From positions 1-64,000 of the forward strand of contig JBJXFE010000063.1 in assembly GCA_046153875.1 (NCBI GenBank): DNA of 64,000 nucleotides. Direction: 5' to 3'. The notes below the pieces were generated by a model. It saw nothing but the letters and a program-made list of their open reading frames with translations. It was not told the DNA's origin and ran no database searches. Positions 1-7,822 of this stretch are shown one piece after another. Numbering within the stretch: the stretch's first letter is position 1; each line of letters starts with the position of its first letter. Made by a program: the position numbers and the translations under genes. The stretch is from JBJXFE01 sp046153875 (GTDB lineage Bacteria; Planctomycetota; Phycisphaerae; Phycisphaerales; UBA1924).

Positions 1-178
1 CGTAGCTGTTCGTGGCGGTGCTGAGCTGCTTGAGTTTGGAGAGGTCGATGGCGATGCGGGCCGCCCGGCGCGCCTCGCCCAGCGCCGGCAGCAGGATGCC
101 GATCAGCAGCGCGATGATCGCGATCACAACCAGAAGCTCGATCAGCGTGAACCCCGAACCAATCCTTGTGCGTCTCAT
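1..178 (-). CDS. Pseudopilin-like protein, N-terminal part (cut by window edge)
   Basis: Only the first 59 codons are in the window. The ATG at 178 follows AAGGAG (188-193) by 9 nt. The product begins with a short basic leader, then G9 followed by FTLIELL, the class III signal motif cut by a prepilin peptidase, with Glu at position +5. A hydrophobic helix of about 20 residues follows. In the family this helix anchors the protein in the inner membrane until assembly into a type IV pilus or type II secretion pseudopilus. The segment is nearly identical to the N-terminus of the next gene (417-1451), including 56 identical nucleotides, so the two are tandem paralogues. The C-terminal domain lies outside the window, so the particular role cannot be told. 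Confidence 0.85.
   Translation of the reverse strand, partial: MRRTRIGSGFTLIELLVVIAIIALLIGILLPALGEARRAARIAIDLSKLKQLSTATNSY
72..127. repeat. 56-nt direct repeat, copy 1 (pseudopilin N-terminus)
   Basis: Identical base for base to 1345-1400. Both copies encode the hydrophobic helix and following residues of the two pseudopilin-like proteins. Identity at third codon positions suggests recent duplication or gene conversion. Confidence 0.9.
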
Positions 179-260
179 CGAATCGCACTCCTTGTTCGGC
201 CGCAGAACGCGGCGACATCGATCACTCCGCTCGGCGAGATTCGCCGATGCACGTACAGTG

Positions 261-287
261 AGTATACCATGAATCGGCGGCACGCAA
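261..287 (-). promoter_or_regulatory. Sigma70-like promoter for the pseudopilin-like gene at the left edge
   Basis: On the minus strand, TTGCGT (282-287) and TATACT (261-266) are separated by 15 nt. The -10 box is preceded by TGG, giving an extended -10. It lies about 80 nt upstream of the ATG at 178. The spacer is shorter than the 17-nt optimum, which the extended -10 may offset. Confidence 0.55.
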
Positions 288-345
288 GTGCCAGTGCAGC
301 AAACTCGCGACACAGTTTGCGTACCGGGATCAATCCGTACACGAT

Positions 346-377
346 ACAAACAAAAACTCCGGGCGCTGGCCCGGAGT
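346..377 (-). terminator. Intrinsic terminator downstream of the 417-1451 gene
   Basis: A 9-bp stem (356-364 with 369-377, arms ACTCCGGGC and GCCCGGAGT) closes a 4-nt loop. On the minus strand it is followed by the T-rich tract AGTTTTTGTTTGT. It begins about 40 nt after the stop of the upstream pseudopilin-like gene. Confidence 0.8.
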
Positions 378-416
378 GTGCTGGGTGATGGTCACACGCA
401 GACTTCGCGTCGGCGA

Positions 417-1451
417 CTACGGCATCTGGCCCGTGTTGATCTCGGCGCCTCTGAAGTCCACGCCCTGATTGTAACCGCGGGTCCAGCGGTAGTACCCGGC
501 CGTGAGCGCCTCGGAGGCCTGCCCGTTGAGCGTCGGCGGTTCCCAGACATCCGGCTGGTACGTGATGGGCGTCGGATTCGCGTTGGTGGGTGCGTTCGGC
601 TGCCAGCCGCGGTTGCCATCGCCGGTCAACCGGATGCTGGCGGCGCCGTCCATGAAGGACATGGCCACGCGTGCCTGCGGGTACGCGAAGTACAGTTGGA
701 TCTTCCCGAAATGTCGGGCGCTCAGGTCGTGCATGTGGACCTTCTGCGCCGGGTAGGCGGTATCCGACAGCTTGATCCGGCCGAGCACAGCCGCCGCGGA
801 AACCGCGTACTGCGTGTGGACACTTCCCTGCTGGATCCGCTCACCGACGCGCGAACCGTCGTAGCTGGCCGGCGTGACCTGGAAGCTCGAGCTGTAGGGC
901 CAGCGCTTGCCCGAGTTTGTGCCGGGGTTGGCTGGGGCGGAAGGCGCGGGCTGGAACAGTCCCTGGTCAAACGCCCGGGGGTCCGAGGACCAGAGCAGGC
1001 GGGTCTGGTCGCCCGTCGACACCACCAGCCGATCCGGGAGCTGCTGGCCCAGGTAATCCTGGAGGACCAGGTGCGAGTACATCGGGTGGGGCACCCAGTT
1101 CGCGATCACGGTGATGTCCGTGCGATCGGCCCGTTGGCGCAGGACGGACACGGCCTGAGCCGCTGCCGCGGTCAGGTCGCTCGCGGCGGACGCGCCGTTC
1201 AGGTCGGCGAACTCGCTCTGGTTGTACCCCTTGCGCCACGTGAACGAGAACAGCTTGTCCTGGTAGTCGGCCGCGTAGCTGTTCGTCGCGGTGGCGAACT
1301 GCTTGAGTTTCGACAAGTCGATGGCGATGCGGGCGGCGCGCCGGGCCTCGCCCAGCGCCGGCAGCAGGATGCCGATCAGCAGCGCGATGATCGCGATCAC
1401 CACCAGGAGTTCGATCAGCGTGAACCCCCGAAGGCCCGCACGGTTCTTCAT
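417..1451 (-). CDS. Pseudopilin-like protein (prepilin-type N-terminal motif)
   Basis: A 344-residue protein. I chose the ATG at 1451 because it gives a short leader (MKNRAGLRG) directly before the cleavage motif FTLIELL and has GGAGA a few bases upstream; the longer frame to 1520 would put 23 extra residues before the leader. Residues 10-32 form the hydrophobic helix, followed by the usual EARRAAR stretch. The C-terminal part resembles the two pseudopilin-like proteins at 57520-59685: a KVxxxDxxARHFG block and an FMDGA element like the H-X9-DG region of planctomycete prepilin-type proteins. A role as an exported pilus or pseudopilus subunit is family knowledge. No assembly ATPase, prepilin peptidase or secretin gene is nearby. 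A terminator follows at 346-377. Confidence 0.88.
   Translation of the reverse strand: MKNRAGLRGFTLIELLVVIAIIALLIGILLPALGEARRAARIAIDLSKLKQFATATNSYAADYQDKLFSFTWRKGYNQSEFADLNGASAASDLTAAAAQAVSVLRQRADRTDITVIANWVPHPMYSHLVLQDYLGQQLPDRLVVSTGDQTRLLWSSDPRAFDQGLFQPAPSAPANPGTNSGKRWPYSSSFQVTPASYDGSRVGERIQQGSVHTQYAVSAAAVLGRIKLSDTAYPAQKVHMHDLSARHFGKIQLYFAYPQARVAMSFMDGAASIRLTGDGNRGWQPNAPTNANPTPITYQPDVWEPPTLNGQASEALTAGYYRWTRGYNQGVDFRGAEINTGQMP
1345..1400. repeat. 56-nt direct repeat, copy 2 (pseudopilin N-terminus)
   Basis: Identical to 72-127; see that entry. The bases flanking both ends differ between the copies. Confidence 0.9.
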
Positions 1452-1672
1452 GTCCGGTCTCCAGTGCACCGTTTCCGCGACGGCGCGTTCCACGAGCGAC
1501 GGGGCAAGGCGAACGCCCACCCCGTTCGCACCTCAATACCGCTGATGGAGGCCCGCCGGTTCCAGAAAGTTCCGGTCCGGGCAACAATCCGCCGTCGGTG
1601 ACGCGGGCCGGTCGCGCCGACCAGCGCGTGCCGGGCCGGCACCGAGCACGACGATGGAAGCAACGGGTTCGC

Positions 1673-2785
1673 TCAGGGCAGGTCGCGCAGTGTTCGCAGC
1701 GCGGCGCGGCGGCGCGCGCTCTCGACCCACGCGGCTCTGTCAGTATCCTGACCATGCGCGCCGTCGACCGCGGCGAGCAGGGCTTCGGCATCGACGGGTT
1801 CGGTGTCGAGCGCACGGACCAGCGCGTCCAGTCGCTCCGTGCGCGACGGCGAAACGACCAGGGGTACGTCGGGCGGTGTGGGATCGGAGCCGCCCGCGGT
1901 TTGCGGCGGCGGCACGGCTTCGTCGGGGGGCTCCGCGCTAGCCCCTGGCGGTTCCGTCGGCGCATCCATCGGGTTCGCCTGAGCGGTACTCGGTGGAGCG
2001 GGTTCGGCGTCCGACGGCGCCCGCCCGTTCGCGGGGAACCATGGCGGCACGCCGAGCAGCGCTGCGGCCGCCGCGGCGAGCGCGATGACGGTCACCGCGA
2101 GAAGCACGACGGTCGTGACCCACAGGCGCGCCATCCGTGCCCGCAGCGCCGCTATGTCCGCGGGCTGGGTCGACGCGGCCACATGATCTGGGTCGGACGG
2201 ACGGGGCGTGGCGTCCGCGGGCGGTCGCGATGCCGGCGGCGCCTTGGGCAGCACGGGCGCGCGGTCCGCGCGTTCCGCGGCCGCCGCGGATGCGATGGCC
2301 TCCGGCGACGCTTGCCCCGGAAGCAGATGCACGGGCGCCAGGCCGAGCCGCTGGCGATCCGTCTCCGGCGCGAAGGAGGCTCCACACGACGGGCACGCGG
2401 GATCGTCGGGGTTCACCGTCTTGCGGCAGTTGTGGCAGACGCCCAGCAGGTTGGCGACCGACGGCGTGCGCCCCGCGAAGCTCCACGCTTGGCGCGTGGT
2501 CGGCCCGCGGATCACGGTCATCGGGCCGATCTTGCCGCGCTCCACCAGCCGCCGGACCGTGGTGTACGAACACCCCGGACGGAAAGGCTGGGCCTGGTCG
2601 CGGATCGCCCACGGGCCCATCTCGTTCTGCGTTGCCTGGCGCGACAGCGGATCAAGGAACGCCCGGCAGCCGCGGCATTGGCGCACATCCGGTGAGACCT
2701 CGCCGCAGAACGGGCAGAGCACGCCCCGGGGTTGCGGGTCGCGCGCCGGGGCGGGCGCGGGGGTGGGGTGCGTTTTCGGCGTCAT
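1673..2785 (-). CDS. Zinc-ribbon protein with GYF_2-like region and one membrane helix
   Basis: A 370-residue protein of unknown function. From the ATG at 2785, a first zinc ribbon lies at about 24-40 (C24, C27, C37, C40). Residues 56-105 resemble the GYF_2/DUF4339 fold (GPW start, a GKIGPMTVI core, then a conserved W). A second ribbon lies at 117-134 (CxxC...CxxC). After an Ala/Pro-rich linker comes one membrane helix at about 220-245, then a low-complexity acidic and proline-rich tail. This suggests a cytoplasmic zinc-binding sensor or adaptor tethered to the membrane, with the tail outside. A longer frame reaches 2890, but that would overlap the divergent gene starting at 2845. GYF_2 is judged by eye and is less sure than the ribbons. 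Confidence 0.8.
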   Translation of the reverse strand: MTPKTHPTPAPAPARDPQPRGVLCPFCGEVSPDVRQCRGCRAFLDPLSRQATQNEMGPWAIRDQAQPFRPGCSYTTVRRLVERGKIGPMTVIRGPTTRQAWSFAGRTPSVANLLGVCHNCRKTVNPDDPACPSCGASFAPETDRQRLGLAPVHLLPGQASPEAIASAAAAERADRAPVLPKAPPASRPPADATPRPSDPDHVAASTQPADIAALRARMARLWVTTVVLLAVTVIALAAAAAALLGVPPWFPANGRAPSDAEPAPPSTAQANPMDAPTEPPGASAEPPDEAVPPPQTAGGSDPTPPDVPLVVSPSRTERLDALVRALDTEPVDAEALLAAVDGAHGQDTDRAAWVESARRRAALRTLRDLP

Positions 2786-2809
2786 GCGTCGGGTTCGGCG
2801 AGGGGTCGG

Positions 2810-2838
2810 TTGACTCGCGGGCGCGAGGGCGGTGTCAT
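2810..2838 (+). promoter_or_regulatory. Possible promoter of the parvulin-type lipoprotein gene
   Basis: TTGACT (2810-2815), a 17-nt spacer, and TGTCAT (2833-2838), a weak -10 with 4 of 6 consensus matches. If used, transcription would begin at or within a few bases of the ATG at 2845, giving a leaderless or nearly leaderless mRNA. Confidence 0.3.
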
Positions 2839-2844
2839 CTGGGC

Positions 2845-3906
2845 ATGACAGCCTACCGCGCCCGCGTCCGGAGTCGAGCCCCGCATCCATTCGCAGCGCC
2901 GGTCGTGCTGTTCGCGGGATGGGTCGCGGGCGGGTGCGCGGGCCCCGCGGCCCCGGCGGGCGGGGTGGAGCACGACCCTCGGGTCATCGTTCGATCCGCG
3001 CCACCGGCCCAGCCGGATCCCCGCCGTCGGTCCGACGAGACCGCGGTCTCGGCCATCGCCGCGATCGTGGACAACCGGCCGATCGCGTGGATGGAACTCC
3101 GGCCCGCGCTGGTCGAGGCCGCGGGGGCGGTCGTGCTCGAGGAGGTCATCCTCGACCGGCTTCTGGACGCGGAACTTGCGGCACGGAGCCTCAGCATCAC
3201 GCCCGCGGACATCGACGCCGAGCGGCAGGGGTTGGTCACGGCCCTCACGCGCGACGCCCGCGCCGACGCGAACGACGCCGAGCGGCTCATCGAGCGGCTG
3301 CGGCGCTCGCGCGGCCTGGGCGAGTCGCGATTCACCGCCCAGCTCGCCCGCACCGCCCGGCTCCGGCGGCTCGTCGCGGGGACGGTCGTGGTCGCCGACG
3401 AGGAGGTCCGGGCGGCCCATGCGATGCGGCACGGGCCGTCGTTCCGGACGCGGGTCATCGTGCTGTCCGAGGAGCGCGAGGCGGCGCGGCTGTGGTCGGA
3501 GTTGAACCAGGTCGAGGAGGGCCTGGGCGTGCGGTTCGCGGAGGCCGCCGCGACGCGCTCACGCGACCCGTCGGCGTCGCGCGGCGGACTGCTGGGGCCG
3601 ATCAGTCCGGGCGACCCGACGTTCCCGGGCGTCGTGCGGCGGGCGATCGTCACCCAGGCGCCGGGCACGCTCGGGCCGGTGCTCGCGGTGGACAACGGAT
3701 ACGCGATCCTGCTGGTCGAGGAGCGGATCGACGGCGACGGGGCTGCGTTCGAGAGCGTCGAGAGCGGGCTTCGCGCGGAGTTGACACGGCGGCGCGAGCG
3801 GCTGGCGATGGACGAACTGGCGCGGCGGCTGCTCTCGCGCGCGAACATTACCGTGATCGACCCGGCGCTGCGATGGTCCTGGGAGGGGCGCGACGCGGCG
3901 CGGTAG
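2845..3906 (+). CDS. Lipoprotein with parvulin (PpiC/SurA-like) peptidyl-prolyl isomerase domain
   Basis: A 353-residue product. The ATG at 2845 puts a signal peptide at 1-30 ending in the lipobox VAGG-C31, so the mature protein should be lipid-anchored outside the cytoplasmic membrane. Residues about 60-195 form a helical N-terminal region like the SurA_N chaperone part. Residues about 204-294 look like a parvulin core: a RVIVLS strand, a long helix, the SRDPSASRGGLLGPISPGD segment, and GPVLAVDNGYAILLVEE at the end. The family helps envelope proteins fold by proline isomerisation or as a chaperone. A longer frame from 2137 exists but runs antisense through the neighbour. The gene ends 9 nt before the convergent carboxypeptidase gene. 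Confidence 0.82.
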   Translation: MTAYRARVRSRAPHPFAAPVVLFAGWVAGGCAGPAAPAGGVEHDPRVIVRSAPPAQPDPRRRSDETAVSAIAAIVDNRPIAWMELRPALVEAAGAVVLEEVILDRLLDAELAARSLSITPADIDAERQGLVTALTRDARADANDAERLIERLRRSRGLGESRFTAQLARTARLRRLVAGTVVVADEEVRAAHAMRHGPSFRTRVIVLSEEREAARLWSELNQVEEGLGVRFAEAAATRSRDPSASRGGLLGPISPGDPTFPGVVRRAIVTQAPGTLGPVLAVDNGYAILLVEERIDGDGAAFESVESGLRAELTRRRERLAMDELARRLLSRANITVIDPALRWSWEGRDAAR

Positions 3907-3915
3907 GGAGCCGCC

Positions 3916-5334
3916 TCAACGGCGCAGCACCCACTGGCCCTGGAACGCGCCGAAGTCCGCGACGGTGAACTGCCCGTCGTTCGTGAAATCGGCGCGTGGA
4001 TCGGCGGTCACGAACGCGTTCGTGAACGCGCCGAAGTCGCCCACCGTATACAGGCAGTCGTTGTTCATGTCCGCGCGGAAGGGGTGAAGGTCCGCGGTCC
4101 ACTGCGCGTAGTGCAGCAGGGCGGGGAAGATCTCCTCGGAGTTCGGGACGATCTCGGTGGGCGGAAGGACGAAGTCCGGTCCGCGAAGCTCGAACGTGAA
4201 ACTCGGCACCGCCGCGGCGCCGTAGAACCAATCCGTGGCCGTGCCGCTGGAGGGGTAGAGCGCGCTGTACCAGATTCCCGGCGTGTACGGGCGGTTGTGC
4301 ACCGCGAGGATCAACTGGCGCATCTGCTGGCCCACGGTCTGGAACACCGCGTGGCCCGGGGAGGGTGTCGGCGTGAACGCCCAGGGGTGGAGCAGGAGCT
4401 GCCCGTAGCTGTGGATGTCCACGTGCGCGCGGAGCTCGGGCATCGAGGACGCGAAGTTCGCCAGCGCGAGCGGCTCGGGCTCGGAAAAGGGACCGGCGCC
4501 GCGGTACGTCTCGCTGCAGGGCGACGTGCTCGCGCCCACGCCGCCCCATTGGAACGACCAGTTGCGGTTGGTGTCCACACCCACGCAGGTGCTGCCGGCC
4601 GGGGGCGGCCGCATGTTCTTCCGCCAGTACCGGTTGACGTCCCACGAGTACTGGTAACCATCCGGGTTGGTGACGGACACAATGTAAAACCGCACGCGGT
4701 CCACCAGGTCGGTGACCGCGGGATCGGAGCCGTAGTCCCGCACCAGCCGATCGGCGGCGTACATGTTCACCATCGGCGCGATCCATTCGCGGGCGTGCTG
4801 GGTGCTGTTGAAGATGATCGCGGGCTTGCACCGTCCGGGGTTCACCGCGTCGTTGGAGATGCGCAGGGCGAAGATCGGCCGGCCCTGGACGGACGTGCCG
4901 ATGGTCGTACGCGACGCCAGGTCGGGACGGAGGGCGACCAGCGTGTCCACGTAGTCGCTGATCTGGGCCAGCGTCTTGAAGTCGGCGAACCACGGGCCGT
5001 CGGGCGCCCCCGCGCCACGCAGCCTCGCGTTCTCGGCGTCCAGAGCGGGCTGCAGGTCCGGCGTGATGACGGCGTGCGCGATGCCCGTGAGCCGCAGCGA
5101 CTCGTACTGCTCGGGAGAGAACCGCGCCTCCCACGAGCCCAGGCCGACGCCCCCGCACGTCCACACGTCGTCGGTCAGGCTCAGCGCCGTCATCAACTCG
5201 CGCGAGTCCCGTACGGTGACGCGGACGAGCCGGTGACCGTCGTACCGGACGGCGGCGCCGGGCACAGCGAGGGGCTGGCCATGGGCCGCGGGCGCGGCGG
5301 CGAGCAGCGCGATCAGCATCGGGCCGGTGCGCAC
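3916..5334 (-). CDS. Secreted M14 zinc carboxypeptidase with dockerin-like C-terminus
   Basis: A 472-residue protein. I chose the GTG at 5334 because AGGAGG (5341-5346) sits 6 nt upstream; the ATG at 5319 is 5 codons later and too far from it. A short signal peptide ends near AHG (18-19). The catalytic domain (about 115-415) has the M14 zinc ligands H180 and E183 in QHAREW, H308 in DIHSYG, NRNW at 257-260 for the substrate carboxylate, and the general base E382 in FTFEL. The family removes C-terminal residues from peptides. Residues 422-472 hold two Asp/Asn-rich calcium-loop repeats, DMNNDCLYTVGDF and DFTNDGQFTVADF, like the dockerin-type anchor seen in planctomycete secreted proteins. No cohesin gene is visible in the window. 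Confidence 0.93.
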   Translation of the reverse strand: MRTGPMLIALLAAAPAAHGQPLAVPGAAVRYDGHRLVRVTVRDSRELMTALSLTDDVWTCGGVGLGSWEARFSPEQYESLRLTGIAHAVITPDLQPALDAENARLRGAGAPDGPWFADFKTLAQISDYVDTLVALRPDLASRTTIGTSVQGRPIFALRISNDAVNPGRCKPAIIFNSTQHAREWIAPMVNMYAADRLVRDYGSDPAVTDLVDRVRFYIVSVTNPDGYQYSWDVNRYWRKNMRPPPAGSTCVGVDTNRNWSFQWGGVGASTSPCSETYRGAGPFSEPEPLALANFASSMPELRAHVDIHSYGQLLLHPWAFTPTPSPGHAVFQTVGQQMRQLILAVHNRPYTPGIWYSALYPSSGTATDWFYGAAAVPSFTFELRGPDFVLPPTEIVPNSEEIFPALLHYAQWTADLHPFRADMNNDCLYTVGDFGAFTNAFVTADPRADFTNDGQFTVADFGAFQGQWVLRR

Positions 5335-5423
5335 GGGGGGCCTCCTCTCGCGGCCCGCGCGACCCGCGAGCCGACACCAGCCTACCTCACCCCTCGGCGT
5401 GGCACCACCGAGACGCCCGCGGT

Positions 5424-5660
5424 TCACTTCAACTCGTAGACGACCACGAGCAGGACGTCGGACGGGGCGAACCGCCGCCCGGCCGCCGACTCGGCGCCCA
5501 CAAGCGAGCCGCCCGAGGCCCCGGTCATCACGCTCTGGGGCGAGAGGTTCCCGAAGATGTTGACGACCTTGACGCCCGACTTCTTGAGCCAGTCGTTCAC
5601 GTCGCGTTCGAGCTTCTCGGACTCGTTCTCGACGCCCTTGAAGATCTTGACCTGCTGCAT
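5424..5660 (-). CDS. Small conserved-looking protein downstream of ribonuclease Y
   Basis: A 78-residue product without signal peptide or membrane helix. GGGGAG lies 5 nt before the ATG at 5660. It starts 24 nt after the rny stop and is probably co-transcribed with it. It has a charged helical segment (ESEKLERDVNDWLKKSG), a hydrophobic strand (VKVVNIFGN) and a closing strand (DVLLVVVYEL), suggesting a compact alpha/beta fold. I do not recognise the family. The strong RBS and the operon position argue that it is a real gene. Confidence 0.75.
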   Translation of the reverse strand: MQQVKIFKGVENESEKLERDVNDWLKKSGVKVVNIFGNLSPQSVMTGASGGSLVGAESAAGRRFAPSDVLLVVVYELK

Positions 5661-5684
5661 CGCGCTCCCCTGTGCCCTGTCCCG

Positions 5685-7262
5685 TTACCTCGCGTACTCC
5701 ACCGCCCGGGTCTCGCGCAGGACCGTCACCTTGATCTCGCCCGGGAAGGTCATCTGCTCGCTGACGCGCTTCGCGATGTCGCGGGCCAGGGCGTGGGCCT
5801 CGTCGTCGCTGATGCGCGACGCGTCCACCATCACGCGGACCTCGCGCCCGGCCTGGATCGCGTACGCCTCGTTGACGCCCTTCATCGACAGCGCGATGTC
5901 CTGGAGCTCGTTGAGCCGCTGGATGTACTTCTCCATCGACTCGCGGCGCGCCCCGGGGCGGGCGCTGCTCACGGCGTCGGCCGCCATCACGATCGGCGTG
6001 TAGAAGCTCGTCGAGGGGATGTCCGCGTGGTGCCCGCCGATGGCGTTGAGCACCGGCTCCTTCTCGCCGTGCTGCCTGGCGAAGTCCATCCCGATCTTCG
6101 GGTGCCCGCCCTCCATCTCGTGGTCCATCGCCTTGCCGATGTCGTGCAGGAAACCGGCCCGGCGCGCCAGCGTGCCGTCGAGCCCGAGCTGGTCCGCGAT
6201 GATCTGCGACAGGTACGCGACCTCGACCGAGTGCCGCAGGACGTTCTGTCCGTAGCTGGTGCGGAAATGGAGCTTGCCCATGGCCTCGACGACCTTGGGG
6301 TGCATCCCGCGCAAATTGACCTCGAGCGTCGCGTCGCGTCCGTACTTATTGATCCGCTCGGCCATCTCCGACTGCACCTTCGCGACGACCTCTTCGATGC
6401 GCGCCGGGTGGAGGCGCCCGTCCTTGACCAGCACCTCCAGCGACTCGACCGCCACCGCCTGGCGCACCTTGTCGAAGCACGAGACGACGATCACGCCCGG
6501 CGTGTCGTCCACGATGATGTCCACGCCGGTGGCCCGCTCGATCGCCCGGATGTTCCGCCCCTCGCGCCCGATGATCCGCCCCTTCATGTCGTCGGACGGG
6601 ATCGCCACGGCCCGCACGGTGCTCTCGCTCGTGTGCTCCGTGGCGTAGCGCTGCACGGCCATCAGCGTGATCTCGCGGGCCTTATCCTTCGCGTCGCGCT
6701 CGGCCTCCTCGGTGATCTTGCGGATGAGTTTGCCCATCTCCAGCCGCGTGTCGTCCTCCACGCGCTGGAGGAGCAGCTGGCGGGCCTGGTCCTCGCTCAT
6801 CCCGGAGACGCGGAGCAACTGCTCCTTCTGCTGGTTCAGAACCGACTGGGTCTCGCGCTCCTGTTCGGTGATCTTGGCCTCGCGCGCCCGGAGCCCCTCG
6901 GCCTGCTTGCCCAGGGCCGTCTCCTTGACCGCGATCAGCTCTTCCTTGCGTTCGAACACTTCCTCGCGTTTCGCCTGGCGCCGCTCGGCCTCGCGCAGTT
7001 CGTTGCGCGCGGCCTCCATCTCGGCTTCGAGTTTGGTCTTGCGCTCCAGGGCGGCCTTCTGGGCCTCCAGCTCGATGCGCTGGGCGTTCGTCCGCGCTTC
7101 ATTCTCGGCCGCCGCGATCAGGTCGCGCGCTTTGGCGCTGGACTGGCCCAGCACCAGCCGCCCGACCAGGAATGCCGCGGCTGCACCCACCACAAGCGCA
7201 ATGCCCGCCGCGACGATCGTCGTGCCGTCCACGGCCGCCAGTTGAGGAGTCCAGACGTGCAT
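5685..7262 (-). CDS. rny: Ribonuclease Y
   Basis: A 525-residue protein, close to the usual RNase Y length of about 520. It is a membrane-anchored endoribonuclease that starts mRNA decay. Order: one membrane helix (about 14-37), a long charged coiled coil (about 45-200), a KH RNA-binding domain with GRIIGREGRN near 229, and an HD metal-dependent phosphohydrolase domain with HDIGKA near 372. The C-terminus ends with the typical FPGEIKVTVLRETRAVEYAR. The start at 7262 puts the membrane helix at the N-terminus; the frame to 7346 would add 28 Arg/Pro-rich residues. The upstream leader is long and structured (see 7263-7822). Confidence 0.97.
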   Translation of the reverse strand: MHVWTPQLAAVDGTTIVAAGIALVVGAAAAFLVGRLVLGQSSAKARDLIAAAENEARTNAQRIELEAQKAALERKTKLEAEMEAARNELREAERRQAKREEVFERKEELIAVKETALGKQAEGLRAREAKITEQERETQSVLNQQKEQLLRVSGMSEDQARQLLLQRVEDDTRLEMGKLIRKITEEAERDAKDKAREITLMAVQRYATEHTSESTVRAVAIPSDDMKGRIIGREGRNIRAIERATGVDIIVDDTPGVIVVSCFDKVRQAVAVESLEVLVKDGRLHPARIEEVVAKVQSEMAERINKYGRDATLEVNLRGMHPKVVEAMGKLHFRTSYGQNVLRHSVEVAYLSQIIADQLGLDGTLARRAGFLHDIGKAMDHEMEGGHPKIGMDFARQHGEKEPVLNAIGGHHADIPSTSFYTPIVMAADAVSSARPGARRESMEKYIQRLNELQDIALSMKGVNEAYAIQAGREVRVMVDASRISDDEAHALARDIAKRVSEQMTFPGEIKVTVLRETRAVEYAR

Positions 7263-7822
7263 CACCGCCCCCGGCGTCCCGCGCCCGTGAACCGGGCGTG
7301 CCCGCGGTTCGCCCCGCGCACGACACCGCGCGCCGTGTGCGGGCACCGCCCTGTGGCCGAAGGCGTCGGAGTGGACCGGTCGCGTGCGTCTAGGCGGATC
7401 GCTCCGGACCCGAGGGGTCCAGACCGAAACCCAACCCGCAAAGGGGAACCATGGGGGGGTGCCGTCGTCCGGCCGTCAATCCGCGAATCATGTCGTCCCC
7501 GCCCTATTCCCGCGACGATCCCTGAGCGTTGTGGGGCTCAAGCCCGCTTCACGCGGGCACCCGTGACGTTGACTTCGGCGTGTCCCGGCCCCCAGCCACG
7601 CGGGCCGAAACTTCTTCGAACCAGTTCTTATCATACCACGACGGGGCCGCGCAGGTGCAGCGGGCTCACCGGCGGGGGGGTGGATTTAGTGAGTTCGGTG
7701 ACCGCGCAGCGGTGTAAACAGTATGTTCGGTCTCGTCGGCCGTGACTTCGTTGCTCGGCCCGCAGGTCGAACCAGCGACGACCGACTACATTACGGAAGA
7801 AGTTCAGTCTTTGGAGAGCCCC
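7263..7822. other. Divergent intergenic region between rny and a lipoprotein gene
   Basis: 560 nt without a convincing gene; the two short frames here (7384-7566, 7529-7717) have no RBS and an improbable composition. On the minus strand an extended -10, TGG-TATGAT (TATGAT at 7630-7635), could start an rny transcript with a leader of about 360 nt. That leader would hold two clean hairpins, 7406-7420 (arms GGACCC/GGGTCC) and 7542-7558 (arms GCCCGC/GCGGGC). The plus-strand gene has GGAGAG just before its ATG at 7823, but I see no clear promoter for it. Confidence 0.5.

Noticed and set aside
288..1601. Long plus-strand frame opposite the pseudopilin-like gene (437 codons)
   Set aside because: Antisense to a well-supported gene; Arg/Gly/Val-rich composition with no motif. 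A product of high GC content.
7400..7475. Riboswitch-like look of the rny leader (runs such as CCGCAAAGG)
   Set aside because: Compared from memory with c-di-GMP and cobalamin riboswitch consensus; core positions do not fit.
7384..7717. Two short plus-strand frames in the rny upstream region
   Set aside because: No RBS, biased composition, and they overlap hairpins; treated as noncoding.
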